From: Plasmodium malariae | Taxonomy: Eukaryota; Apicomplexa; Aconoidasida; Haemosporida; Plasmodiidae | Assembly: GCF_900090045.1 (NCBI RefSeq) | Contig: NC_041786.1 | Span: 873,501-937,500 of the forward strand | Direction of reading: 5' to 3' | DNA: 64,000 bases | Shown here: positions 35,301-48,197 of the stretch, piece by piece | Layout: each line of letters starts with the position of its first letter | Numbering within the stretch: the stretch's first letter is position 1 | Notes under the pieces: model-generated | Databases searched by the model: none | The model's input: only the letters and a program-made list of their open reading frames with translations | What the model was told of the DNA's origin: nothing | Made by a program: the position numbers and the translations under genes

Positions 35301-37723
35301 TTGTATGAAAGATATTATAAATTACATATATAAAAAATCAATGATTGATGAAAATAATTTATATGTAGATGATTATAACACATTGGAAAGTTTTTACACA
35401 AGTACGAGATTAAAAATTTTAAATAATAATATAATAAGAAATTTTGACTATTTCTCAAATAGTGATATATGTAAATACATAAAAAATGTTTGTCTATTAT
35501 CTATATATATTTCAAAATTAGAAATAGATTTATTTCTTAGCATATTTAACAATAGTTTTCTTCACTCCTCTCTTAGTATTATATTAAACGCTATTGGTGT
35601 ATCTGTATATGACAATATTAGTCAGAATATTTACGAATTAAATAATATACAAATTATAAGAAAAATTATTCAAATTATTTATGTAGATATTATAGAAATA
35701 TATGGCGATAATTTATATAGTACTATACGAGATTATTTAATAAAAATCTGTAAAATTTTAAAAGACAGATTATTATACATTATTGAAATGTATATTTCGT
35801 ACTACACAAAAAATATCTCTTCTACTATTCCATACACATGTTTCAAACCGATAAAAAAGAAATTCAAAGATATGGTTAACGAGTTCTTATATGACGAGTA
35901 TTTACTTACAAATAATACTGGTGAACGGTGCAATTATGTTTGTGAAAAAGAAAAGGAAGAAGCAGACCTCGACATATCGAACAATACAGTTGGGTCTTCA
36001 AATGGCATACCTCCTCTATGTAGCAGTAATATCAATAACAATAGTACTATCATTCACAATAACAATAGTAGTAACAAGGTGAATGTGGAAATGAGTTGTC
36101 TTAGCACGTGCAATAACCGATCTCGTCAAAATTGTGGGGAAAATGTAAGTGATAATCAAAGCAGAGGTAATTCAGACGATGATTCTAGTGAGAGTATAGA
36201 TATTGAACATAATTACAAAGAGCATGAATATAATATTAATGTATTAAATGAAAATAGTGTATACAAACCCTTTTCCTTCCTTAACTGTTATTATAACAAA
36301 GATACAAAATTTTCACTAACCGGTGTAGATATCAACATAATAGGTACAATATTAATTTTAAAAACTATAAATTTTATAATGGAGGAAAGCACCTTTATGG
36401 ATCTGTTCAATGAGTGCTTAGATAATACTTATAACTCGATCATTAATATTTACAAACAGCATCTTAAAAATCATGATGGAGATATGATTAATGCAAGTTT
36501 GTACTTAATTAAAAATTTAAGTTTTCTCCTTTACTTATTTTACAAAGTTACTAATGATAAGGATTTTTTAAACCTGTACTTAGATAAGGAGCTAACAGAA
36601 CATCTTCTACATGAAGCCGCAAAAAAAGAAAGAACTTATCTCAAACAGAGGGGAAAAGATAAGAATAAATCAACGGGGGAGAATGAAAACTCCATTTTTT
36701 ATTTTATTAAAAGAGTTTACAATTTGTCATCCACCAATGATATACAGAGTAAAATACTGGCTTCATTTAATGAAAATATATATAACTTCACATTAACGAC
36801 GATTTCGATAGGTAATACGAAGCAGTGTATAAATTTGGTAAACACGCGTGTAGTATGTGTTTAGCATGTGTGTATGTAACATGTGTTCATTGTGAGTAAT
36901 ATTTCCCATGTGTTTAGCAACCATTTTTCACATTTAACTGCGCAATAATCTGTGTAACCCTACTGTGTGTGCATATTTTGGCTGCTTATTTATGTGGAAA
37001 TAATTATAGCAATTTGTTTGTGTACCAAGTTATCCATTTATTTGTATGTTCATTTGTCTACATATTTGTGTACTTATTTTTCTACCCACATTTGCGTTTA
37101 TCTAATTTGTCTCTCATCCCTATGCACCTATTTTGCTCCGCAGTTTGTGCCCCTCTAATTAAAATTTTGTCGGCCGAATATGATGACAAGACTTCCGAAA
37201 AAGAAGAAGAGATAAAAAACGTGGTGCATAAGTTTATGAACGAAAAAAAAAAAAAAGATGAAGATAATGAACAACTTAATTATGTAAAGGTAGACTTCGC
37301 ATTTTTGAGTGAAATAAGTTTTGAGTTGCTAGAAAAATACGCAATAATGGTTAAAGGTGAAAATGGTAAAAATTGTGAATACAGCAAAAATTACAAAAAT
37401 GACAAAAATGGTAAAAATATGGATAACGCAAAAAAAGGCCTACAACTTTTCCGGCACCAAATTTATTTTTTGTTTCCAAAGATATATTTTTACGTTAAAT
37501 TATTTATATGCTCAAATGCTGATAAATATAAGGAAAATCATTTTTTCCCCTCCTTATTTAACTACATTATAGGTGTTTTAAAATATAAAATAATATATCT
37601 GTTGAGGTACGCCATTCTTATATTCATAAAATTGCCTAGTTGTTTATCTCGTTGTACACGTATCTAATGTTATCCGTTACTCACAGGATGTCGTGCCTTT
37701 GTGAGCAAACCGCATATCAGTAT

Positions 37724-37759
<36 letters not shown>

Positions 37760-37958
37760 TTCTTTTTTTTTTTTTTATAGTGAGCTGTACATAATGCTAC
37801 GATGCAAATATGGCAAACAAATTGGAACTATTTTTGAGGGGAATTATATCAAGGACATATTTCTTTTTTTAAACTCGAGTGAGCAGTATTCGTGTGTATT
37901 TTCAGACGTTCATCAGTATTACGATACAAACAAAAATTATAATTTTTTAAGTGAATAG
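32356..37958 (+). CDS. COG3/Sec34-like conserved oligomeric Golgi complex subunit, three exons
   Basis: The exons are 32356-36811, 37144-37606 and 37781-37958, GT-AG with consistent phases, giving 1,698 residues; human COG3 is about 830. The N-terminal helical region (about residues 255-370, KRILHLSEIFKKIDTILSCY onward) matches the COG3 coiled region. The C-terminal half matches best: an IYISKLEIDLFLSIF block, then SVYDNISQNIYELNNIQIIRKI, which parallels the family's VSLYDVLRPLII...LSELC block, then RDYLIKICKILKDRLLYII, and MINASLYLIKNLSFLLYLF, which parallels its LFLIKHLL. COG3 is a lobe A subunit of the tether for retrograde vesicles at the Golgi. The extra length comes from two repeat inserts and Asn/Ser/Asp-rich linkers. 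Exons 2 and 3 continue the C-terminal part. Assignment is by family pattern; function in the parasite is inferred. Confidence 0.75.
33590..33783 (+). repeat. 27-bp coding repeat (TDDELVSGH)
   Basis: Six to seven nine-residue units, TDDELVSGH with TDDEALSGH and SDEELVSGN variants, inside the COG3-like protein. Minus-strand frames over it are shadows. Confidence 0.95.
34005..34230 (+). repeat. Met-x-Glu-Lys coding repeat with cysteines
   Basis: Tandem five-residue units of the type MEEKY/MDEKC/MSKKC encoded by 15-bp variants, inside the COG3-like protein. The alternating Lys, Glu, Met, Cys and Tyr pattern would form a charged helix, and Cys recurs in about ten units. Confidence 0.9.
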
Positions 37959-38545
37959 TTTGTTTAAAAACATTTTCCTGCTTAATTAAGAAGATTCATA
38001 ATATTCATTAAAAAAACAAAAAAAAATAGGGGAAAACATGCAAAAAGGGAAAATGCGAAAAATGGAAAAAAAAAGGCAAAAAATGAATAAAAACATTGGT
38101 AGAAATATAAATAGGGCATAATACAATAAAACAAAATGAGGTATATGGAATAGTATAATACTAATTTTAATTATAAAAAATTTGCATACAACTAAAGATA
38201 AAAATTATATTATAAAAGATATATGGTAAATATACTTAAAGAAATTTTTATAAATCACTTTTGCGTATAGCCAGCATAGAAACACGCTAGCAAAACTGAA
38301 TGAATATTGTATCACAGCAGGTGCAAATGCATTATTTTATATATATATACATATATGCTTATATATTCCTTTTTTTTGTATGTATTTAACACAGCTCTGC
38401 AACGTACCAACGTGCCAATATGTGCAATTTTCTACGTTGTTGCAGATATCCACGGGTGCTCGGCTACGCCAATACGCATTTACATAAACAATTTACACTA
38501 TATTCATTCACGTTGTAACTGCTCATGTTATAAACACGTACGTGC
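37959..38545. other. Convergent spacer, about 590 bases
   Basis: Between the COG3-like 3' end and the beta-propeller-like 3' end. AT-rich, no gene. The frame at 38307-38549 has mixed codons but no homology or splice support. Confidence 0.6.
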
Positions 38546-40040
38546 TTAAACTTGTTCCTCAATGGGGTAATCAATGAAGTAAATGCCCCTGTCCGAGGAA
38601 AAAATTATTTTGTTATTTTTGTGTCTTATAAAATAAGACCATTTAAAATAGAAGAACCCTGGAGGTAGCTTCACACATTTATAAAAAATAAAAGTAGATA
38701 AATTAAATATGAATATTTGGTTTTCTACTAATATAAATAACATGTTTTCAGCTGATTTGTAAATGTCTAGAATTTTTTTTTTTAATTTTTTAATTCTATA
38801 CATATCTACAGCTTTTTTAAAATCAAATATAATTAATCTCCTTCCATTCTTTGCTACTATAATTTTTTCATCATCTAAAAATTTACCATGACTTATAAAT
38901 TTTGAAGAAAAATCAACACAAAAAATTAATTCATGTTCGCATTTTTGTGCATTGATGGAAATTTGTAAAACTCGAATATGACATTTGCCAAAATTACTTT
39001 TATAACATAATAAATAATTAATATTAAAATCAAAAATAATTATATTTTTTAAAAAATTTTTATAAAAGTAACTAGTAAAATTATTTGTAATATCATAAAT
39101 AAATAGGCTCTTCGAGTTGTTAAATAAAATAAGGTTTTCATAATATATTACTTGTTTATTATTAGACACCTCTAAATTTATTTTTTTTATAAAATGATAG
39201 GTTTTTATACAAAACACATCAATACAGCTTTCGTAATAAACATATATATAATTCCTATCAATGTAAATTGCTTTTATGCTATTATTTCTGAACATGCACA
39301 GAATATGGTATTTTTCGAGAACCTCCCTATAGTTACTACAGCTTCCGCTATTACCATTACTGTTACTGTAATTATTATTATTACAGCTACTGTTATTGAT
39401 GTTATTATTCTTATTACTAATCTTATTGTTACTGTTACAGTGACTATTATTGTTATTCCTACTATCATTGTTTTTACTACTATCGTTTTTGCTACTATCG
39501 TTTTTGCTACTATCGTTTTTGCTACTACTATCGTTTTTGCTACTATCGTTGTTATTGCTGCTATTACCATTCACGTCGTTATAATTGCTACCGATGCTTG
39601 TTCCGTTTTTAAGGCCTAGAGGAACGTCATCCGTTGAATTTATGTTCGCACCTTTTGAGCCGTTTCTGCTCAAATCGGATATATTTTTTTTTTCTAATTC
39701 CACATTATTCTTACTATTGATATATGAAACATCCGTATTGATTTCTTTGTCCTCCTTTTTCGTTATTCTATATATGCAAACTTTCCCCGTCAAAGAACCT
39801 ACAGAAGAAATGGACAGACAAATGAAAGACATTCGAAAAATGAAAATAAAGGTTGATAAAAAGAGAAGATAAAAAGAGAGAGTAAAGATAAAAAAAATAA
39901 AATAAAAAAAAAAAAAATAAAATAAAGGTATAAAATTAGATATAATAGTACATTAAATTGTACAATAATATAAAAGATATAAAGTACACAAAATGGCGTA
40001 AAACTCGAAAAACTTACACGATATATAAAATGGTATAGAA

Positions 40041-40071
<31 letters not shown>

Positions 40072-40386
40072 ATTATTGGAATATGTTATGGAAAGGAGCT
40101 ATGGGAAATACAAAAAGGACATAAACAATGAGTCCGTAAAAGGAAAAGAACAGAATATAATATATGTAATGTAAAGTAGGTACATATAAAAAAGAATACC
40201 TGTACAAATATAATTATCATCCGTATATAAAACAACTAAAGGATCTGATAGTAAAGTTTGAATACAATTATGTAATATGATCTTTTCATTTTTCTTTTCT
40301 TTTTTCTTTTCTCCTATCTTCAGATAATAACATACGTTCCTTTTGCCTTTAAAACATTTATTTATTACTTTTGTTTCCTTACTCAT
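38546..40386 (-). CDS. Beta-propeller-like (WD-type) protein, two exons
   Basis: The exons (minus strand) are 40200-40386 and 38546-39798. The GT-AG intron is in phase 1, giving 479 residues. Splicing joins VVLYTDDNYICT to GSLTGKVCIYRI, which is a WD-like strand pair (YI..GS..G.V.IY). After a Ser/Asn/Asp-rich insert (about residues 85-170, with SKND repeats), several more blades appear: IKAIYIDRNYIYVYYESCIDVF, LFNNSKSLFIYDIT, ISHGKFLDDEKIIVAKNGRRLIIFDF and IFSSDRGIYFIDYP at the C-terminus. No blade ends in a canonical WD dipeptide, so the fold is inferred from the strand pattern. I cannot name a family. Candidates such as PROPPINs lack support: there is no FRRG motif. Confidence 0.6.
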
Positions 40387-41903
40387 TTTTTCTCTTTTTT
40401 TGTTTTCATTTAATAATAGCTTTCTTACAATTTACGCCTTTACATCTTTTACTCAGTCATTGTTGGCAAATGAGTGCAAAGTACGGAGTAGCAGATTAAA
40501 GTGAACGAAAAAAAAAAAAAAAAAATATATGGCGTAAATGTAAAGCAAGAGAAAAAATGAAGTACGTGTAGGAATGAAGTGCGCATGAGGAAGTAAAGAA
40601 AAAATACACGCAAAAATATATACAAATAAATTAAAAATGGGCTAAAAGTATGTTAAAAATATATTTAAAATATGCTATAAATACGTTATAAATATAAGAT
40701 TTGTAATAATAAAAATATTACAGTCATGATAAAAAAATATAAGGTAAATAACACAGGTTGATATAACTGATAGCACCCTGCTGATGACGCATAAGAACGT
40801 GTATATAATATCCCACTGATAACACGTTTACGGCGCAAAAAATGGAAAAAAAGGTTTCTATTCTTTTCGTCTAGTTCGTATAAACCTGCATGTTTTATGT
40901 ATATGTAAAAACTTGTACAAACAATGAGGATAATTAAATATATATATTTGTAAAATAGGAGTTTTTTTTTTTTTACCCCTCCAACAATTTTCTCTTAATT
41001 TGCTCATTTATCCTTTATATGGAATATATAATGAGTAGATTTTTAAATATTTATTTGTTTAATTGTTTAATTGTTTAATTGTTTATTTGCGTAATTGTTT
41101 ATTTGTTTAATTGTTTATTTGTTTAATTGTTTATTTGTTTAATTGTTTATTTGTTTAATTGTTTATTTGTTTAATTGTTTATTTGTTTAATTACTTAAAT
41201 GTTTAAATGTCCAAATGCGCAAGTTGTTAATTTTATCAAGGGTATTAAAAGAAATCTTTTTTTAGGGGATAGAGGGGAAAATTAAATTTTGCTATTTACG
41301 TCCCATTTTAAAACAAATAAAAAATAATATTATAATTTCATATTTAAAAATCAAAAAAATAACACAAAAAAAAAGGGAAAAAAATTTAACGAATGTACAA
41401 AGGGACGAAAAATAAATTATAAAAGAAGTATATAAGAAAAAACGAAAAAATGGGAAAGTTATAATTCACAAGGAAAAAAAAAAAAAAAAAAAAAAAAAAG
41501 AGTAAAAATAGTAGTATTACCTAACCAAATCAGCAAAATTGTGTAACGTGAAATGATTACAATTTAGTTTTGGAATAACTAGAAATTAAATTTATTACTA
41601 ATAGTACTTATTCGCAGTGTGAACATATCAATATTACTAAATTAATATAAATGGTAAAAATTATTTTGATAAAAAATTGCAGAATATATAATAATACATG
41701 TACCATTTTACATATGTGCTTACAACATTTTTTTAAATTAAGAAATATTTGCACACTTTTGGCCTTTGCTTTTTTTTCGTATCTTTATTCCCTTTTCCCT
41801 TTCATATATTTTTTTTTCTTTTGAAACTATAATTAGAGGAGAACTCAGCAGTAATATAATAATGAACTGTGCCTACATATAAGCACACGCTGAAGCAGTA
41901 CAT

Positions 41904-41934
<31 letters not shown>

Positions 41935-42039
41935 CAAAACGTGTAATATATTTCTGTCGTTAAAAATACTTACAAAACATCTTCTTCGTTAAGGGGAAGC
42001 TTACAAAATTTGCCGACTACATACTTTGTAAAAAGGTGC
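40387..42039. other. Spacer, about 1.65 kb
   Basis: A/T runs and a TTTAATTG-type minisatellite at 41044-41195. No gene; the region lies upstream of the propeller-like gene and downstream of the PSF2-like gene. Confidence 0.7.
41044..41195. repeat. 16-bp TTTATTTGTTTAATTG minisatellite
   Basis: Nine or so copies of tttatttgtttaattg, with TTTAATTG-only copies at the left end. AT-only except for the G. Confidence 0.85.
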
Positions 42040-43911
42040 CTACAAATCATGTAGTATATTTTCCTCGTCATCATTGTCTTCCCCCGCTTCTTTTATAAAT
42101 GGCTCAAGTAAGTATGAGGTAAAATCTATGGAATCACCTCGTTCGTTTAAATTTTTATCGTACTTCCAAAAACTGTACAGAGATAGATTAATTAAATAAG
42201 TTTCAGAGTACTGCAAATTTTGAATGTAAATATGGGTAGAGTGCACATCTTGCTCCTCAAGGTATTTTATTATTTTCTCAGCTCTACAATGCTTAATATC
42301 TTCAACATAACCTAAGCAAACAGAATATATATCAAAAGGACAAAGTAGATCTAGTTAAAGTGATATTCATTGGTATGTTACATAGAAAATAAAAAATAAA
42401 ATACTACTACAATGCAGAATTATTCTGTAATAGTAGTAATAGTAATAACACTAACGACACATTGTTCCTATTGTAGTAGTTCAATATTATATCGAAAAAG
42501 GATGAAAGATCTCACCTGCTACCTTCGACATATATTTAAAAAAACTTTTCTGTCCAACCGTTTCAATAGGAGTAGCTTTTGAAAATATTTTTTGATCTAA
42601 AAACATAAAACATATCTCAAAAAAATAGGGAGAAGGTAATTCAAATAATTCATCTCCATTTTTATATTCTTCCTCTTTTATGTTTATAAAATTCTTTATG
42701 TAAAACCAAAAAGGAAATTCTACATCTACATATGTATAGGATGAAAGAGTTATTGCTAGGTATATCGGCATCCATTGCCTTTCTCCGGCTTTCATTTCCT
42801 TTATTTCAAAGCCCTTTTCAAAAAAAGAAAAAAAAAAAAAAATGAAGTGGCGGCCATGGTAAGGGTATAATGAGGGTGCCCACGTGCACAGATCTGTGCA
42901 TATGTATATATGGCATGTGCGCACTATGCGTTTTTCACATGCACCGCGTGCTTTTGTTTTTCTTGTCGATTCTGTTTTAACCTCGACAAATTCCGTGGAC
43001 AGGGAGGGTATGTCCACTAAAGCCTTAACGACTACCAGTTCGCCCAATGCTTTATCATATAAAGACATATTTATAGCATCATTTAAAAACAACTTCGCAT
43101 ATTGTATATTGGCATAATAATAAGAGGAGTTAATTTTTAATGGTAAGTATTCAATATCTATGTCAAGATTTAATATGGATTTATTTATTATAGTAGGTTT
43201 ACTTATATCAATATTATCAACATATATTTTTTCATCGTTAATTGATAAATCATTTTCTCCTACTTGTACATTATCTAAGTAGGAATATATATTATGTATA
43301 TTTTCTCTACTATTAAAATCATTATTTTTTTTTGACCTTATATATACACCATTATTTAACACGTAGTCATATAAATTATTTGGTAGAGGTACAATATCAG
43401 AGTATGATATAAATGTAGTGAATATTTTATAATACCTATCATATATTGATTTAAATGTTATAATTTTTATTTCATTTTTATAGCTATTTTCATCATGTTC
43501 TTTATTTTCCAATTCATATATAATACTATCCATTTTATCAAGTAATGATTCAGCTATCATTTTTGTATTTTCATCAATTTTTATATTTTTATTTCCATAT
43601 AATAATTGATTTCTTAAATATTGAATATAATAAAATGATATACATGACTCTGTATTTTTATATGGCAATGCGGGAAATTCAACAGTAATTACATTTTCAA
43701 TATCATTATTTTTTTTTTTTTCGTTTGTTGTTTCTCCAGGAGTTCTATAATAATTAAAAGAATCATCTTCATTATGCGCTCTTCTTGGGTTTTTTCTATT
43801 CAAGTGAAAAAAACTTTTTTTTTCTTTTTTTTCTTCTGTTCCGTTTGTAGTAGACACTCTTTTCTTTGTCTTATGCTTTTTTTTAAAAATAGCAAACACG
43901 TCGTCCATCAT
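42040..43911 (-). CDS. GINS PSF2-like protein with a long N-terminal part, three exons
   Basis: The exons (minus strand) are 42982-43911, 42516-42813 and 42040-42311. GT-AG introns, phases 0 and 1, 499 residues. The C-terminal 210 residues match PSF2: LVDIPSLSTEFVEGFEIKEM, then MPIYLAITLSSYTYVDVEFP (family VPLWLAINLKQ...PP.W), ELPSPYFFEICFMFL (family PMPSPYYMEL..LLL), a helical region after the second intron (YVEDIKHCRAEKIIKYLE), and STHIYIQNLQYSETYLINL near the end. PSF2 is a subunit of GINS, which with MCM2-7 and CDC45 forms the replicative helicase. Human PSF2 has about 185 residues. About 285 extra N-terminal residues precede the match here; they are Asn/Asp/Lys-rich with several helical blocks (ESCISFYYIQYLRNQLLY). 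The ORF is open through intron 1, so the intron call rests on homology. It may be a fusion, a divergent extension or two genes. Confidence 0.72.
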
Positions 43912-46900
43912 GAAATGCGTCTGTGGGGGAGGAGAGGATGTGTGGGGTTATTCAGCACGGAAGCGTGCATATATGTGCATATGTGCTTACATATATATGC
44001 ATACATACTTACATATATATGCATACATACTTACATATATATGCATACATACTTACATATATATTCATACATACTTACATATATATGCATACATACTTAC
44101 ATATATATTCATACATACTTACAAATATATGCATACATACTTATATATATTTACATAAACATATGTCGTAGAAGAAGAGGATGCATTTTATATTCCACTA
44201 TTTTATCTATACATTTTTTTTTCTTTTGCCTTGTTTCTACTGATCATGTTGTAGTAGTCGTTCTGAATTGTTTTACTCCTGCATTACATGCACATATTAA
44301 ACTGATTTGTAGTACTACATTTTAGATATTACAATTTATCTTTTTCTTTTTCTTTTTTTTTACGTGAAAAGGATGCACTACTTTTTGCAAGAGATTTTAA
44401 GTATAGCCTATTTGCAGAGATTTATAAAAATGTTCTATACGATAATAATAAAAAAAAAAAAAAAAAGACTAACATGTATAATTTTATTAACAGCAACGTA
44501 GGGACTAGTGCACCTCTTGGATGCTTTACTATTTGTCCATTTTTGTTAATGGCGTGAAGGCATAAAAGGAACTGTTATATATATTTTTTTAAAAATTGTA
44601 ATGTGCAAAATGTAGGTTTTTTATTTAATATGTTTTCTTCTTCCGTGCCTATACGTATGTACATACATACATATATACATGAATGAATACATGCATATGT
44701 GCCTAAATCTATTTATACTTTTTTGGCACATATAAGTGTTTACATATTTATACCTTCAAGTGATAGGCATCTCTATTTAGATGCAATGTATTTAGTAGTA
44801 TTAAAATTTTCACTCTTGAAAGTATAAATTTTATGAAAAATGTGCCAGTTTGATTACTGCTTTATATTTTCCAAATTATGTGTATGTGCATGGGTATGTG
44901 TACGTTTGTGATGGTAAAAGGTTTAATGGTTATAGAACACTCATTCTATGAATACAGAGTTTACTAAAGAAGTAATTATGTATGAATGAATGTATGCACA
45001 TATGTACCTATGCATGTGTATATGTGCATATATATATAATGCACTTTTCCGCTAAAATGAAGTGCCTTTTTCCTAATTATTTACATTCTCACTCCTAAAT
45101 ACTTTTTTATATTCCTCTTCTTACCCTGTTACAACAAAGGGAGAAAAAGAGAGGAATTATAAAAAAAAAAAAAAAGAAAAAAAAAAATAATAATACATAA
45201 ATTCTAAATAAATAAAAAAAAAAAAAAAAAAAATGAGTATAAAAGATATATAATTTGATATAATAAAAATTCTATAACTTTAATTTAACATTTTTCGGAA
45301 TGCCTGTATTAAGACATACTGAAGTACACACGTATGAAGGCTTAACATAAAATGTATGAAAATAAAAAAAAAAAAAAATTTCAAAAAGTATGCTTTTCTA
45401 TAGATATATAAAAGAATTTTCTATATAAATGCATAATATTACCCTAAATACTAAATACGATGATTAAAAATATATAGCAGTATTTAATTCAAATATAAAG
45501 CACTGTTAGCTTTCTTAAGGCGCGTCTTTAATTATATATACATACTTTTTCTTTTTTTTTTTTAAAAAGTGCACTATTTTTCTTTTTTTTTTTTTTTTTT
45601 TGAGGAGATACAATATTCCGGTGTTTCTAACATATGTTAGGAAAAATAAGAAAAGAAGCATAAATATTTTTCAAATTTAATTTGTACAGAATGCAGTAAT
45701 TATTTATTGTTTTATTAGTCCCCGTATTTTTCGTTCAAATAGTTTCCAAGTTTTTTTATTCCTTAAAGAGAAATAATTGATAAAAAGAAGAAAAAAATGA
45801 AAAAACGGCAAGGGAGAAAAATATGAAATTGCCTCTTTTTCATCTATCACCCATACATATATCGTTATTCTGCTATTCTTATACATGAATGTTTATATGC
45901 ACAATATGGCTGTAAGGTAATAACTATTTCGTTCAACTTTGTCCATTTTTTTTTTTCTTTTTTTTCAACTTGTTAATTATAGCAAGAATTATATTTACAT
46001 ATATATACTCCGATTTTCCCTTCACAATTTTTCCCTTTTATATTTTTCTAAAGTAGGATAGTTTATAAATTAAAATACATGGGGAAACAGGGAAACATTT
46101 AAAATATTTTTTAAAAAAGAAAAAAAAAAAGAAAAAAAAGAAAAAAGGAAAAAAGGTAAAAAGGAAAAAAGGAAGCTTGTAGTTATGTACAGAAGACAGA
46201 AGCGTTACATCGTTAAGAAAAAATCTTGATAATATATATTGAACATTCTTATATTATACTGTATTTAATCTTATGTGATGTGTATTAGTGATAGTATTTT
46301 ATTTTACTACATATTGTTGTACTGTGTTATACTGTGTTGTACTTCTTTTTTTTTTTTTTTTTTACCCCTTAGACGATTAAAAATGTGTTTGTATTGAAAA
46401 TTGAAATAGTAGTAATTAACATCTATTGCGTAAAAAAAAAATAATTTCTAATAATTTATAATAGTTCATCATAAATTATGTTCGATATAAAAAGAAAAAA
46501 AATTTTAAAAAAACAAAAACCGAGGAAACAGGGAAAATAGATAAAACACCACTGTGCGAATTATTTTACACAATAAGAATATTTCACTAGTAAATAATTT
46601 GACACTTTGACATCTCGACAAAAAATATTTTGCACGATTTATTATCTATTGAATACTGCTAAAAATATTTTTTAATTTAAAAAAATTACACAGAATATTT
46701 CAGCACTTTAAGCGCAACAATGGATCAAAAAAAAAAAAAAAAAAAAAGGATAAAGGATAATAATAGTAAAAAAAAAAAAAATAAAAAATAATAATAATAA
46801 TTTAGTTCTATTACGCCAATCTTCTTATTTGTATATAGTATTTTATTTCTGTAGCATTTTTCTATTTACGTAATATTTAGATTTTTTTTTTTTTTTTTTT

Positions 46901-47049
46901 CCCTTTCTCCTTATTTCACACACGTTTTAGAAAAAAAAAGGAAAATATTATAATATATTTATTCCTTTACTTTTCTTCCTTTTCTGTACTTCCCTTTCCT
47001 TTTTTACTAGTATAACCCCTCACGTGTTACTCAAATTTCATCCATAACA
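43912..47049. other. Divergent spacer before the MSP7 array, about 3.1 kb
   Basis: Holds a 22-bp minisatellite (43979-44150), TA repeats and A/T runs. No gene is supported, and no reticulocyte-binding-like gene, which occupies this interval in P. falciparum, is present. Confidence 0.7.
43979..44150. repeat. 22-bp minisatellite
   Basis: Seven or so copies of atgcatacatacttacatatat, some with attcata, just upstream of the PSF2-like start. Tyr-Ile-His frames over it are shadows. Confidence 0.9.
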
Positions 47050-48197
47050 ATGAGAACAAAATATACATTTGTTCCACCTAGTTTTTCCATTTTGCTATTT
47101 TTTTTTGTATTATGTGAAGATCAATATGTTAACTCAAAAGTAAATTGTTACACAAAAAATGAACCAATAGAAAAATTGAAAGAAAAAATAGAAAATTTAA
47201 AGAATAATGTAACAGATAATTTATCTAAAAATATTAAAGAAGATTTAGAATTATTAAATAAAAAAAATCAAATATTAGAATTATATCATCATGATCCTAT
47301 ATTACAACAGGGTGTTCGGGGTGTTTAGAAAAATAAATATGAAAAAAGAGAAGAAAAATATGCTAATAAATTAGATCATTTAGAACAAAATTGTGAAAGA
47401 GATGAAACAAGTAATACCAATAAAATTTTGATAAATGGGGAAAATGAAAGAGAACATAATGCGGATTTATTCATCGGACAAGGAGCAAATTCACAAGTTG
47501 AACTACTTGCTCAAGATACCACTGATAAAACTCCTGAGGAAGAAGGTGCAGGAGGAAAAGGACAAGAAGTTAGAAGAGCAGATGAACAAGCACCAGAAGC
47601 TAAAGGAGGCCAAGAAACAGTACCAGTATCAGAAAAACCAGGAGCAAGTGAAGAAAATAAAGGGGAGGAAAAAGAACCAGGAGCTGTAGAAGAATCAGAA
47701 GTGCCCGTAGCAGTTGCACAAAGAGTAAATCCAGATTCTCCAGCTCCCCAAGATGGGGAAAAACAGCCGCAGGACTCCGGGTTAATACCGAATCCCCTGA
47801 TGAGGTTATGTGTTTACATTGTCTTTTTGAAGACATACTAAAGAATTGTGATGTGATAAAAAGAGAAAATAAGGCAAATAATGATAAATACAATGAGTTT
47901 ACAAAGAAATTTGATATATATATCATGACTAAAAAAGAGTATAAAATGGTTAAGAAGTTGATTGAACCATTTTCTGAAAGAGGTAAAACAGAAGGTACAC
48001 AAGCAAATGCAATAAATGAAGTTTTTAAAAAAGCATTAACAGATGATTTATATTATAAAGAATTTACCAATGTAATTCATGGTATTTATATCTATGTTAA
48101 ACAGCACAGTTACTTAAATGAAAATAGCAGTGAAGAGTTATATAATAAAGCCCATGAAAATGCAATAAATATATTGGACACGATTATGGATAATTAA
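47050..48197 (+). pseudogene. MSP7-like locus 1, broken by a stop and a frameshift
   Basis: The first frame starts MRTKYTFVPPSFSILLFFFV, a signal peptide, then a Lys/Glu coiled N-terminal region. A TAG at 47326-47328 ends it in what would otherwise be continuous frame. The same frame then resumes (47329-47841) through a FIGQG motif at 47467 and a Glu/Pro/Gln/Ala-rich middle. The C-terminal MSP7 domain (ending HSYLNENSSEELYNKAHENAINILDTI) lies in a different frame (from about 47784 to 48197), so there is a second break near 47780. Both breaks disrupt the gene; the domain is otherwise well preserved, so loss may be recent. The alternative, assembly or base-calling errors at both sites, is possible. 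It is the first member of a seven-locus tandem array, all on this strand. Confidence 0.85.

Noticed and set aside
38307..38549. 80-residue frame with mixed codons
   Set aside because: Short, no homology, in a convergent spacer; the first 20 residues come from a TA region.
42487..42981. Continuous reading of the PSF2-like frame through 42814-42981
   Set aside because: The insert would add about 56 residues including poly-Phe; removing it with a GT-AG intron joins EFVE to GFEIKEM, which matches PSF2. Not proved, and noted in the feature.
43774..44325. 183-residue frame with a possible membrane head
   Set aside because: It overlaps the PSF2-like start and a 22-bp minisatellite; the apparent sequence is repeat plus antisense.
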